DNA from: Leptospira fainei serovar Hurstbridge str. BUT 6
GTDB taxonomy: Bacteria; Spirochaetota; Leptospiria; Leptospirales; Leptospiraceae
Length of the DNA stretch: 64,000 nt
Assembly (NCBI RefSeq): GCF_000306235.2
Contig: NZ_AKWZ02000010.1
Coordinates: 372,001-436,000 of the forward strand
Reading direction: 5' to 3'
This document shows positions 42,594 to 50,131 of the stretch, piece by piece; within the stretch, counting starts at the first letter, position 1; every line of letters begins with the position of its first letter. The notes under the pieces are model-generated. The model was not told the DNA's origin and did no database searches. It saw only the letters and a program-made list of their open reading frames with translations. The position numbers and the translations under genes are program-made.

Positions 42594-44108
42594 ATGGCCG
42601 AAAATTACCCGAATGTTCTCGTAATAGACGACGAATCAGAAATACGAACTGCTCTAGAGCGGGTAATTTCAAGGGAAGGCTACAACGTTTTTATTGCGGA
42701 AGATTTTGAATCAGCAATGAAGATCGTTCGAGATAAGCCGGTCGATATCGTGATTTCCGACATATTGATGGAAGGAAAAGACGGAATCGAAGTCGCAAAA
42801 GAAATCAAAAAATATAATTCGAATATCCCAGTAATTCTGATAACCGGGAACCCTCAACTTCATACCGCAGAAGAAGCGTTACGCAATCGGGCCTTTGATT
42901 ACATTTCTAAACCCGTAAGTCGACAGCAGCTTTTAATCGTCCTCGAAAACGCGCGAAAAGAAAAAGAGGAAAAAGACAAAAAGTCCAGGCGAATATTAAA
43001 AACCGTTCGAGAAAAAACCCACCTTGCGCAACAGTACAAAGATTTAAATTATCGTAATAGTCTCATTTTAGAAACGACCGGAGATTGCGTAATAACTTTG
43101 GATGATTCGCTTGTAATTCGTGCGGTAAACGACGCGACTCTTAGTCATTTTCAATATGAGGAAAATGAAATCGTTGGATCGGAGGTAAGCCTTTTAATCG
43201 CGGAGAAAAATCGGAAAATGTATCGAGATCGCGTCGAAAAATTGGCGAATCGAAAATCGGATCGCAATATAGCAAGATTGCATAACGCGGAACTGATAAA
43301 TCGCAAAGGGGAACCAAGAACCTTCGACATATCGGTTTGTCGATACGTAATGAACGGTAAAACCTACTATACTGGAATTGCCAGAGACGTGACGCAGAAG
43401 ATTGTTATTTCGGAGAAATTAATCGATGCGGAACGACGTGCATTTTTAACTACAATTGCGGCCAGCATAAGGCATGAAATCAACAATGCGCTAACGGCGG
43501 TTCAAGGTTTCATCGAAGTGGCAAGACTACCCGATTCCGACGAAGCCATGAAAGATAAAGCGATTCAAGTTACTTGGAATCAAATCACCAAACTAAAGAA
43601 TTTGACATTTAATCTGTTGCAGCTAGGAAAACCGGGAGAAGTCGGAAAAGATAAGGAAGTCCTAGATTTAAACGAAGTGGTGGAATCGGTTATCGAAGTT
43701 TTTAAAAAGGCCTCCCGATTAAAAAACTGCGAAATAGTGCTCGAAAAAGCGGAAGAAAACGTCCAGGTTTTTTCCAATTCCGATCAGTTGAGCCTACTTG
43801 TTTCCAATATCGTACTGAATTCGGCGGACGCGACTGCGAACAAAGGAAAAATTCAAATCAGCATTTTCGAAAGAAATCGGCACCCGGTAATTAAAATACG
43901 AGACAACGGCGTCGGTATGAGCGGCGAAGTGTTAAAAAAAATATTTCAGCCCTATTTCACCACGAAAAAAACGGGCCAGGGCACGGGATTGGGAATGTTT
44001 GTCGCGAAAGAAATTGCCGACTTGTTCGGAATTAGAATCGAAATCGATTCGGAACCGGATAAAGGAACAGAATTCCGCTTGGTATTTCCGGACAAACTGT
44101 CGAACTAG
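42594..44108 (+). CDS. Receiver-PAS-histidine kinase hybrid
   Basis: 504 residues with the receiver at the N-terminus: NVLVIDDESEIRTALE, phospho-site VDIVISDILMEGKDGIEV, Thr in VILITGNPQ, Lys in FDYISKPVS. A coiled coil then leads to PAS (ILETTGDCVITLDDSLVIRAVNDATL), HisKA (IAASIRHEINNALTAVQGF) and HATPase (VSNIVLNSADATANKG, IRDNGVGMSGEV, TGQGTGLGMFVAKEI). It probably receives phosphate from the upstream kinase and controls its own kinase output. No DNA-binding output domain is present, so another regulator must follow. Confidence 0.88.
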   Translation: MAENYPNVLVIDDESEIRTALERVISREGYNVFIAEDFESAMKIVRDKPVDIVISDILMEGKDGIEVAKEIKKYNSNIPVILITGNPQLHTAEEALRNRAFDYISKPVSRQQLLIVLENARKEKEEKDKKSRRILKTVREKTHLAQQYKDLNYRNSLILETTGDCVITLDDSLVIRAVNDATLSHFQYEENEIVGSEVSLLIAEKNRKMYRDRVEKLANRKSDRNIARLHNAELINRKGEPRTFDISVCRYVMNGKTYYTGIARDVTQKIVISEKLIDAERRAFLTTIAASIRHEINNALTAVQGFIEVARLPDSDEAMKDKAIQVTWNQITKLKNLTFNLLQLGKPGEVGKDKEVLDLNEVVESVIEVFKKASRLKNCEIVLEKAEENVQVFSNSDQLSLLVSNIVLNSADATANKGKIQISIFERNRHPVIKIRDNGVGMSGEVLKKIFQPYFTTKKTGQGTGLGMFVAKEIADLFGIRIEIDSEPDKGTEFRLVFPDKLSN

Positions 44109-44119
44109 GCCAAGTTAAT

Positions 44120-45112
44120 ATGAGTCAATCAATTGGAGAAGCCGAACTCCGATTTCTTGCCAAAGACGGCAAATTTCCGAATAAGGTCGAATCTATAACC
44201 CCCGAGGCTTCGACCCGCAGATACTACAGAATCTTTTATCCCAACGAGACTCTGATCCTTTGTAAGGACACGCAATTCCAGCACGATTTTATCGACGTTG
44301 GAAATTTTCTCCACTCTCACGGATTCCGAGTACCCGAAGTATATAAGACCGACATAATTCATCATTTAACTCTACTTTCCGACGAAGGCGATACGGATTT
44401 AAGCTCCATTAAAGACGACGGAGAATATCGCGATTATCTTGTTAAATCGATCGAGCTTCTCGTAAAACTCCAGAAGCTCGAAACGGAAGCCCCAGTATCT
44501 GGACGAGAATTCGATTACGAAAAATTGAATTATGAGAACCAGTTTACCCTTTCCGCGTTCGGTAGATTTTCGAAATTTTTCGGAATCAAAACGGAGTTGC
44601 GCCCGGAAGTAAAAATATTCATCGAGGAAGCCTCTTCCTTCTTATCCGATTATAAAGTGAAGGTATTCTGCCATCGTGACTTCCATGCTAGAAATCTAAT
44701 GCTTAATTCTGAAGGCCAAATTACGATGATCGATTTTCAAGATGCGAGAATGGGAACTCCTTTTTATGATTTATCCAGTTTGCTTTATGATGCGTATAGA
44801 CCGATCCCGTTCGCGATGAGAAAAGGGTTATTTTTACTTTTCCTGAAATTTTCGGAGACGGATTATCCCAGACCTAAAGAATGCTTTTACTTACAGAGTC
44901 TCCAAAGGTCTTATAAAGCCTTAGGCTCGTATTTCATGCTAGTTGCCGACAAAGGACAAGATAAGTATCGCGCAAGCATCATTTCTTGCTTGGATAATTT
45001 ATTAGAAATAGTGCAAGTAGGATTATTTCCCGACCAACTGTTCGTTTTTTTCCACTTTCTCAGAAAAGAACTCTTAGTGAACCGCTCCTTCCTGGAAAAA
45101 ATCGATCGATGA
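44120..45112 (+). CDS. amgK: AmgK-like amino-sugar anomeric kinase (APH family)
   Basis: 330 residues of the aminoglycoside phosphotransferase fold. The N-lobe begins ITPEASTRRYYRIFYPNETLILCKD, and the catalytic loop VFCHRDFHARNLMLNSEGQITMIDFQDARMGTPFYDLSSLLYDAY has the HxDxxxxN and DFQ(D) motifs of AmgK. AmgK phosphorylates MurNAc/GlcNAc at C1 in the cell-wall recycling bypass. The assignment is strengthened by the immediately following MurU-type nucleotidyltransferase, four bases away, which is AmgK's usual partner. The upstream kinase gene ends 11 bases before it. A different sugar kinase specificity is possible. Confidence 0.75.
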   Translation: MSQSIGEAELRFLAKDGKFPNKVESITPEASTRRYYRIFYPNETLILCKDTQFQHDFIDVGNFLHSHGFRVPEVYKTDIIHHLTLLSDEGDTDLSSIKDDGEYRDYLVKSIELLVKLQKLETEAPVSGREFDYEKLNYENQFTLSAFGRFSKFFGIKTELRPEVKIFIEEASSFLSDYKVKVFCHRDFHARNLMLNSEGQITMIDFQDARMGTPFYDLSSLLYDAYRPIPFAMRKGLFLLFLKFSETDYPRPKECFYLQSLQRSYKALGSYFMLVADKGQDKYRASIISCLDNLLEIVQVGLFPDQLFVFFHFLRKELLVNRSFLEKIDR

Positions 45113-45116
45113 ACTC

Positions 45117-45854
45117 ATGAACGATAAGGCTTTTTTTCCTTGCGCGGGCTTCGGAACGAGAATGCAAGAATGGACGAAAGAACTTCCAAAACCGCTACTC
45201 ACCGTCTCAGGAATTCCTCTCATCTACTACTCATTTTATTGGGCAAAAAGATGGGGAGTTAAAGATGCGATTGCCAATTCACATTATCATGCCGATAAAC
45301 TGGAATCTAGACTATGCTCGTTCGATGAATTTAAATTACAAATTTCTAAAGAACAGCCGATCATCCTCGGAACCGGAGGAGGAATTCGAACTGCAATCGA
45401 TCGATTTTGGAATATAGAAGACGAGTTTCTCGTAATAAATCCGGATTTCATCTTATTTCCGGAATCGGATTTTTCACCTTGGCCGACTCAGGAAGAGCGA
45501 AACCGATTCGATTGTATTTTATATATGTCTGAAAAACCTCCGGGTGCGAGTTATACCGGGCTCTCTTTAAGCGACGGAAAAGTCTCATTTGAGAACGGGG
45601 ATTTTTTCTATTTAGGACTTTCTTGGATGAAGGGACCCTGTTTATCCGATCTTCAACCGAATGTTCCCTATGATCTCGCTGATACGTTCAGAGAGTTGGC
45701 AAAAAAGAATCGTATCGGTGGAAAAATTTTTCCAGGAGAATTCTTAGACCTCGGTGAAAAAGACCTTTACGAACGGTATCGTGAATCCGATTTCGGAATT
45801 CGCTTAGGAGACAACTGGAAGGAATTTATAGGAAACTTAAGTAGCGGAGCTTAA
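45117..45854 (+). CDS. murU: MurU-like sugar-1-phosphate nucleotidyltransferase
   Basis: 245 residues. The nucleotidyltransferase signature FFPCAGFGTRMQEWTKELPKPLLTVSGIPLIYYSFYWAKRWGVKDAIANSHYHADKLES is typical of MurU and its relatives. Next come LGTGGGIRTAIDRFWNIEDEFLVINPDFILFPE (metal and sugar site) and FFYLGLSWM. It would make UDP-MurNAc from MurNAc-1-phosphate, bypassing de novo synthesis (the fosfomycin-bypass pathway). Context with the AmgK-like kinase supports MurU over GDP-mannose or glucose-1-P transferases, though the family is broad. Confidence 0.75.
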   Translation: MNDKAFFPCAGFGTRMQEWTKELPKPLLTVSGIPLIYYSFYWAKRWGVKDAIANSHYHADKLESRLCSFDEFKLQISKEQPIILGTGGGIRTAIDRFWNIEDEFLVINPDFILFPESDFSPWPTQEERNRFDCILYMSEKPPGASYTGLSLSDGKVSFENGDFFYLGLSWMKGPCLSDLQPNVPYDLADTFRELAKKNRIGGKIFPGEFLDLGEKDLYERYRESDFGIRLGDNWKEFIGNLSSGA

Positions 45855-46074
45855 TCGAAATTCCGGATCGTTCTAATTCATTTGTTTAAATTTTCGTAAT
45901 ATACAAAAGAGGCGGAAGGAACTCCTGCACTTGATACTGCCCATGAAATTCGCGCGAGATATGCTGGCCGATGACTTTCAAGATCCGCTTTGACCCGGAT
46001 TCCCCGCCGGTACAAACCGGAGACATCGGTAACAGAATAGACCTGTGACATAGGTAACACTGAAATTTAGGCAA

Positions 46075-46398
46075 ATGGAGGAAAATCCTTTGCCGTGGAA
46101 AGAGGTGTCCCCTATGGACGAGAAAGTAAAATTCATTGCCGCAGTATGCGACGGAACGGTTTCCATAAGTTCTCTTTGTGAAACATTTGGAATAAGTAGA
46201 AAGACGGGATACAAGTGGCTTGAACGGTATCGGAAGGAAGGCCCTGAAGGTCTTTTGGAGAGAAGTAGGGTTCCGCACACAAACCCGAACCGAGTAGGTT
46301 TTGCGGAAGAGCGGTTGATTCTTGCAGTTCGTAAGCAACACCCTACTTGGGGACCTCGCAAATTGCTTGTAATACTTGAGGGAAGTAACTTCGTATAG
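46075..46398 (+). pseudogene. Transposase gene fragment, cut at linker
   Basis: The first 103 codons match the intact IS481-type transposase exactly, including the helix-turn-helix. The last residues (SNFV) and the stop come from the foreign stretch. The 3' quarter of the gene resumes at 46423 (aaaccttccc...) and runs to about 46674 with the ending ISRTLKV. As written it cannot make a functional enzyme because the whole catalytic core is missing. In the real genome it is probably intact. Confidence 0.8.
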
Positions 46399-46422
46399 CA
46401 TACATTATACGAAGTTATACGA
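46385..46422. other. loxP-like 34-mer plus ACGA: probable 454 paired-end linker
   Basis: Positions 46385-46418 match loxP at 33 of 34 bases: left arm with G instead of A at its first base, spacer GCATACAT, perfect right arm. It is followed by ACGA (46419-46422), which as I recall is how the 454 Titanium paired-end circularisation linker continues. Leptospires are not known to carry loxP. Confidence 0.85.
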
Positions 46423-46811
46423 AAACCTTCCCTAAGATCCTATCCGAATCGTCTATCTGAGATATTTTATCCGGATCATTTTGAAATTCGTAAAGTCGAT
46501 GAAGGTAATTTTTATTGGAAAAATCAAAGATTCTTTATTACGAAGAGTTTAGGTGGAGAGAATATCGGCCTTGAACCTGTCGACGACGGTATATGGGCCA
46601 TTTACTTCAGCTTTGTGAAAATAGGTTATTTGAATGAGAACACAAAGAAAATATCTAGGACTTTGAAAGTGTAACCCATGTCTCCGGTCTAAAGTGTTAC
46701 CTATGTTCCAGGACGTACAGCCCTTCCTGGGTGGGGGCTGGAGCGCAGCGGCGGTACAGGCCGGCATTTCATAGAATTTGGAATATTACAATCATTTTAT
46801 GTTCAAAAAAT

Positions 46812-46830
46812 CTGTTGGAGCTCCTACAAA
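46812..46830. repeat. Dispersed GGAGCTCC palindrome, copy 2
   Basis: TGTTGGAGCTCCTACAAAG; same core as 7298-7316 and 62684-62702. Confidence 0.5.
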
Positions 46831-46849
46831 GCTTTGTTCCGTTTTTTTA

Positions 46850-46878
46850 TTGACATGTCGGATAATCCGTGATAAAAG
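46850..46878 (+). promoter_or_regulatory. Candidate sigma-70 promoter for the ECF sigma/clpP operon
   Basis: A perfect TTGACA is followed after 17 bases by TAAAAG (four of six to TATAAT). It would give a 5' leader of about 260 bases before the sigma factor ATG, containing the GC-rich palindrome at 46906-46925. Confidence 0.45.
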
Positions 46879-46905
46879 AAGTTCTCCGCGATAAACCGCC
46901 GCCAT

Positions 46906-46925
46906 CCCCCACCCAGGAGGGCGGG
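46906..46925. repeat. Uninterrupted GC-rich palindrome
   Basis: CCCCCACCCAGGAGGGCGGG: arms CCCNCCC and GGGCGGG. The same type of repeat is split by the IS at both insertion sites and recurs at 62584-62618. Confidence 0.5.
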
Positions 46926-47142
46926 AAACCTCAAGCCCGATTTCGCATAACCGATTCATTATTCCGCTCCGTTCAGTAAAATCCCCGATCCGGGTCTAAA
47001 TTTCGAACTCCATTCGAAGCGGACATTTACTCCTCATTTTCAACGAATGCGACTAGACCGTCGACTAATTGCCCGGAATCGGTTCCGAAAATCGGAAAAA
47101 ACGGTACACTGGATTCGTCTAAAAAGGGACCCTGAGACAGAT

Positions 47143-47718
47143 ATGCGCGATTTTACAGTATTAGTAACCGAAGCCGCCAAAGGCGAAGAAACTGCCTTTA
47201 CCGAATTGGTTTCCCGATTCGAAAAATACGTCCAGCTTGAAGCTGGGAAGCGAATTCGGGACGAATCCAAAGCCGAGGACCTCACACAGGAAGTTTTCTT
47301 GGAAACCTGGAAGGTTTTACCGAACCTTCGTCAACCCGAAGCGTTTCCATTTTTATTGCGCAGGTTAGTTTTGAAACATTCCGACAGAATTCTTCGCCGA
47401 AAAGATCTCGTTTCGGCCGAATTCAAACCTGAAACGACCATGGGAAGAGCCCGATCGGATCGAGACGAAGAAGCATGGCGAAAGGAAGTGTTGCAGGCCT
47501 TGGAAGAACTTCCGAATGAAGAGAAAGAATTACTCAACTTGCGATATTTCAGCGAATTAAGTTATGAGGAAATCGCGAGGAGAACTGGAATCACCGGCGG
47601 TAATCTTAAGAATCGCTTGAGAAGGAGCAGGGAATTACTTCGGCGGAATCTATTAACAAAATCTGATCGAAGAGATTGGTTGGAAGTCCTCCACGGACCT
47701 ATGGCGATCGCGTCCTAA
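47143..47718 (+). CDS. ECF-type RNA polymerase sigma factor
   Basis: 191 residues from the ATG at 47143 (MRDFTVLVTEAAKGEETAFTELVSRFEKYV). An in-frame extension of 32 codons upstream is basic and unlike the family. Region 2 is DESKAEDLTQEVFLETWKVLPNLRQPEAFPFLLRRLVLKHSDR. Region 4 is EVLQALEELPNEEKELLNLRYFSELSYEEIARRTGITGGNLKNRLRRSRELLRR, a complete HTH. No anti-sigma factor gene is next to it; instead a clpP gene starts 10 bases after its stop, with a good ribosome-binding site. Regulation could therefore be by proteolysis, which is inference. Confidence 0.88.
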   Translation: MRDFTVLVTEAAKGEETAFTELVSRFEKYVQLEAGKRIRDESKAEDLTQEVFLETWKVLPNLRQPEAFPFLLRRLVLKHSDRILRRKDLVSAEFKPETTMGRARSDRDEEAWRKEVLQALEELPNEEKELLNLRYFSELSYEEIARRTGITGGNLKNRLRRSRELLRRNLLTKSDRRDWLEVLHGPMAIAS

Positions 47719-47728
47719 GGAGAAAGAC

Positions 47729-48322
47729 ATGGAACCTGTATTACCCGATTTAATACTCCCAGGTGTTCGTCTGGATGAAAATAACTTAAAGGAAAGAAAG
47801 ATTTTTCTATGGGGACAGGTTGATGATGCCTCCGCTAAGCATGTTATCGATCGACTTCTATATCTATCTTCCGAAGATTCTACTAAAGATATCACGCTAA
47901 TCATAAATAGTCCTGGTGGCGCCAATACCGCCGGAATGGCGATCTTAGATACTATGAATTTAATCTCAAACGATATCCGAACCGTTTGCATGGGTCTCGC
48001 AGCGAGTTTCGGAGCATTGTTACTTCTTTCCGGGACAAAAGGAAAACGATACGCTTACCCGCATAGCCGGATCATGCTGCACCAACCTCACGTTCCCGGG
48101 CGATTCGAGGCACAAGCCACCGATATAGGTATTTTTGCGTCGATGGTGGAAAAGGAAAAAAAGGAAATCAATCGGATTATCGCGGAAGGAACCGGACAAC
48201 CGTTAGAAATCATCGAACGAGATACCGATCGGGATTTTTGGCTTTCGGCGGAAGAAGCAGTAACCTACGGAGTGATCGACTCCATTTTTCAGGCTTGGAA
48301 CTCATCGGAAGCAACGATGTAG
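47729..48322 (+). CDS. clpP: ClpP-family serine protease
   Basis: 197 residues, normal ClpP length. The catalytic triad is recognisable: Ser in MGLAASFGALLLLSG, His in HSRIMLHQPHVPG, and Asp in IERDTDRDFWLSAEEAVTYGVID. The oxyanion region LIINSPGGANTAGMAILDTM is also normal. It would form the tetradecameric degradation chamber fed by ClpX or ClpA/C. There is no clpX next to it, so this is likely a paralogue additional to a clpPX operon. AAGGAGAAAGAC before the ATG and the 10-base gap show it is co-transcribed with the sigma factor. Confidence 0.92.
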   Translation: MEPVLPDLILPGVRLDENNLKERKIFLWGQVDDASAKHVIDRLLYLSSEDSTKDITLIINSPGGANTAGMAILDTMNLISNDIRTVCMGLAASFGALLLLSGTKGKRYAYPHSRIMLHQPHVPGRFEAQATDIGIFASMVEKEKKEINRIIAEGTGQPLEIIERDTDRDFWLSAEEAVTYGVIDSIFQAWNSSEATM

Positions 48323-48347
48323 AAGTATTCAGATAAAATATTCGCGA

Positions 48348-49241
48348 TTAAATATAACTCGATAAACACCAAGCGCAAATGCCAACATCCATAGGAAGAT
48401 CGGAAACGATCCGTAAAGGAACATCGATCGGAACGACCGGAAAGAAAATTCGATCATCGACCGTTCTCCCACAATGCTTACAAGTCGATAACTTCCAAGG
48501 CTCAAGAATTTCGTCTTCCTTGATAAAGTACTCGGGAAATGGCAATAACTCTTCGTCCTTTTCGATTCGCTCTACTAAGGATTCGTATTTCTCTCCGAAG
48601 GGAAGTTCTATCCTGAATACATGCATACCCTCGGGTGTATCGTACCGAAGAATATTCGGTTTGATGCCGATTTCCTTAAACTGAACGAGCGAAAGAGCAA
48701 GACCTATCTCCTTACCTTCCTCATCGAAAGGGTAGTCTTCGTAATACTCAGATATGTTTTGATATGATTTCGCTCTAGATAAGTATTCCGTTAAGTCTTC
48801 TTCCGATTCTAGCGGAATGATCGCATTATTGGAAATTTCCACTGCAAGCCCGGTTTGATTATGCGAAATCGTCGTTTTTAGATAAAACCCTTGTTCTTTG
48901 AGTACTGGACGAACCGACAAAGGATCGGAAAAATCCCAAGTATTTCGAAACTCTTCTTCTCTTTCCGCGAAATCATCGCTCGCAGAATTCCAACCTTTAC
49001 TCTTGAAATAAGAGTCGAGACAATTTTCTCGGTATGCTCTTTCCAGAAGCGTCGAAAGAAGGCTGAGTAACGGCGGTAAGAGGTCGGTCTTTCTGTAAAA
49101 TTCTAGGCAAAAGCGAAGATAGTTTTCAAGATTGGTTTTATAAAAGGAGGAAAGAACCACTCCGTGTAAAACGATTCGTTTACGGGCCTCCATTGCCTGA
49201 ATCAGGCGATTCCATTTGGCAAATTCGAGGTTCATTCGCAT
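48348..49241 (-). CDS. Hypothetical protein with C-terminal Cys4 motif
   Basis: 297 residues. The N-terminal half is helical (RKRIVLHGVVLSSFYKTNLENYLRFCLEFYRKTDLLPPLLSLLSTLLERAY); the centre is acidic. The C-terminus carries CKHCGRTVDD...DVGICAWCLSSYI, two CxxC pairs suited to zinc. The start is ambiguous between two ATGs six bases apart, neither with a strong ribosome-binding site. No family recognised; it is cytosolic by composition. It is convergent with clpP. Confidence 0.6.
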   Translation of the reverse strand: MRMNLEFAKWNRLIQAMEARKRIVLHGVVLSSFYKTNLENYLRFCLEFYRKTDLLPPLLSLLSTLLERAYRENCLDSYFKSKGWNSASDDFAEREEEFRNTWDFSDPLSVRPVLKEQGFYLKTTISHNQTGLAVEISNNAIIPLESEEDLTEYLSRAKSYQNISEYYEDYPFDEEGKEIGLALSLVQFKEIGIKPNILRYDTPEGMHVFRIELPFGEKYESLVERIEKDEELLPFPEYFIKEDEILEPWKLSTCKHCGRTVDDRIFFPVVPIDVPLRIVSDLPMDVGICAWCLSSYI

Positions 49242-49318
49242 CCAAGAAAGTCGAAACTTCCTTTAAAAAGTATCGGGAGTCTTTATACCCTGTCGCTCCT
49301 TTTTCGGGGAGAAAATCC

Positions 49319-49366
49319 ATAAAAAACCCCGACCTCGGCAAGGAGAAAACCCCCTACCGAGATCGG
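49319..49366 (-). terminator. Rho-independent terminator on the minus strand
   Basis: On the minus strand CCGATCTCGGTA pairs with TGCCGAGGTCGG (12 bp with G-U pairs) and is followed by GGTTTTTT. It lies downstream of the minus-strand pair 50132-51472 and 49582-50118 and would end their transcript. Confidence 0.6.
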
Positions 49367-49581
49367 TTACAATACGGTGCTACGTTAGTTTTGATATGTA
49401 CGTGGAAGACGAACTTCCGAGAACTGAAACCGAATTTTCGGGAATCCCAACATTCGAATCATTTTTAAGTCGCTTTATGTTTCTTTCCGTTCGGCCGATC
49501 GGGTGAAAGCTAAAAGAAGCTCGCCCCTAGTTCTAAAACCCATTTCTTTCTCTCATCGTTTAAGATGAGAATTAAACTAGA

Positions 49582-49923
49582 TTAAACGAATGCAGGAGGC
49601 GGAATATTCAACAGATATTGAGATAGGAGCTTACAGAAGTGAAATTGAAACCTATCCTGACGGGAAGATTTCGAATCGAGATGCGCCGGATTATGTATCT
49701 TTTCAAGGGAAATCGCATCAAAGGAAAGTTCCGAGTTTTCCAAACTTTCTACGAAATTACGATCATCTTGATATTCGGTCTCGACACCCGTTATGCTTTG
49801 CGTAGGAACGGGGTATTTTTTCCCGGGATAAGAACTGAAATGTGATAAATGGAGAAAAAATAATAGAGTGAAAAGCGCCAATGAAGCGGATACAATCCGT
49901 AGGCCGTTTAACCTTTTCTCCAT
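49582..49923 (-). CDS. Hypothetical single-pass membrane protein
   Basis: The frame is open from 50118, but the most plausible start is the ATG at 49923 (MEKRLNGLRIVSASLALFTLLFFLHLSHF), which gives a basic cap plus one hydrophobic helix and 113 residues. GAGGGA lies just before it but is closer than ideal. The remainder is polar (PGKKYPVPTQSITGVETEYQDDRNFVESLENSELSFDAISLEK) and ends in LLSQYLLNIPPPAFV. No motif is recognised. It follows pgi on the same strand. Confidence 0.35.
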   Translation of the reverse strand: MEKRLNGLRIVSASLALFTLLFFLHLSHFSSYPGKKYPVPTQSITGVETEYQDDRNFVESLENSELSFDAISLEKIHNPAHLDSKSSRQDRFQFHFCKLLSQYLLNIPPPAFV

Positions 49924-50131
49924 TCCCTCAATGCGAATCAAAAACGATTGCTTGTCAAGCATTCTGGAAAAAAGTTTTCGAAAGGCAAATAGAAACAGTT
50001 CAAACGAATCATTCCGACTCGGAATATTTTCCTTTTTGCAACAAAATCTCATTTGAAAAGCCGTATGGCTCAAATACTCTTCTTCCGCAGGATAAAATTG
50101 GATATAGGAGTACTTCAATTAACAGCTATCT

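Larger units (their letters stand above)
46011..46719 (+). mobile_element. IS481-like element, second copy, interrupted by a foreign loxP-containing stretch
   Basis: The left 375 bases correspond to the right end of the intact copy at 7417-8692 and the right 297 bases to its left end, in opposite orientation. About 603 bases of the intact copy (its 7714-8316) are absent, replaced by about 36 foreign bases at 46387-46422. The left half is essentially identical to the intact copy, while the right half differs at several bases, such as GATGAAGG versus GATGACGG, so this is a distinct genomic copy. The junction looks like an assembly artefact (see findings), so the real copy is probably full length. 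Confidence 0.8.
46720..47142. other. Intergenic region: palindromic repeats and a promoter
   Basis: No gene. Contents: GGGTGGGGGC arm next to the IS (46729-46738), a GGAGCTCC palindrome at 46812-46830, a sigma-70-type promoter at 46850-46878 and a GC-rich palindrome CCCCCACCC...GGGCGGG at 46906-46925. Confidence 0.6.

Noticed and set aside
45886..46401. Minus-strand open frame of 171 codons
   Set aside because: Antisense of the second IS copy, running through the linker junction; no protein-like motif.
46385..46418. loxP as a natural or engineered recombination site
   Set aside because: One copy only, no cre gene nearby, breakpoints arbitrary inside an IS gene, and the following ACGA fits a sequencing-library linker.
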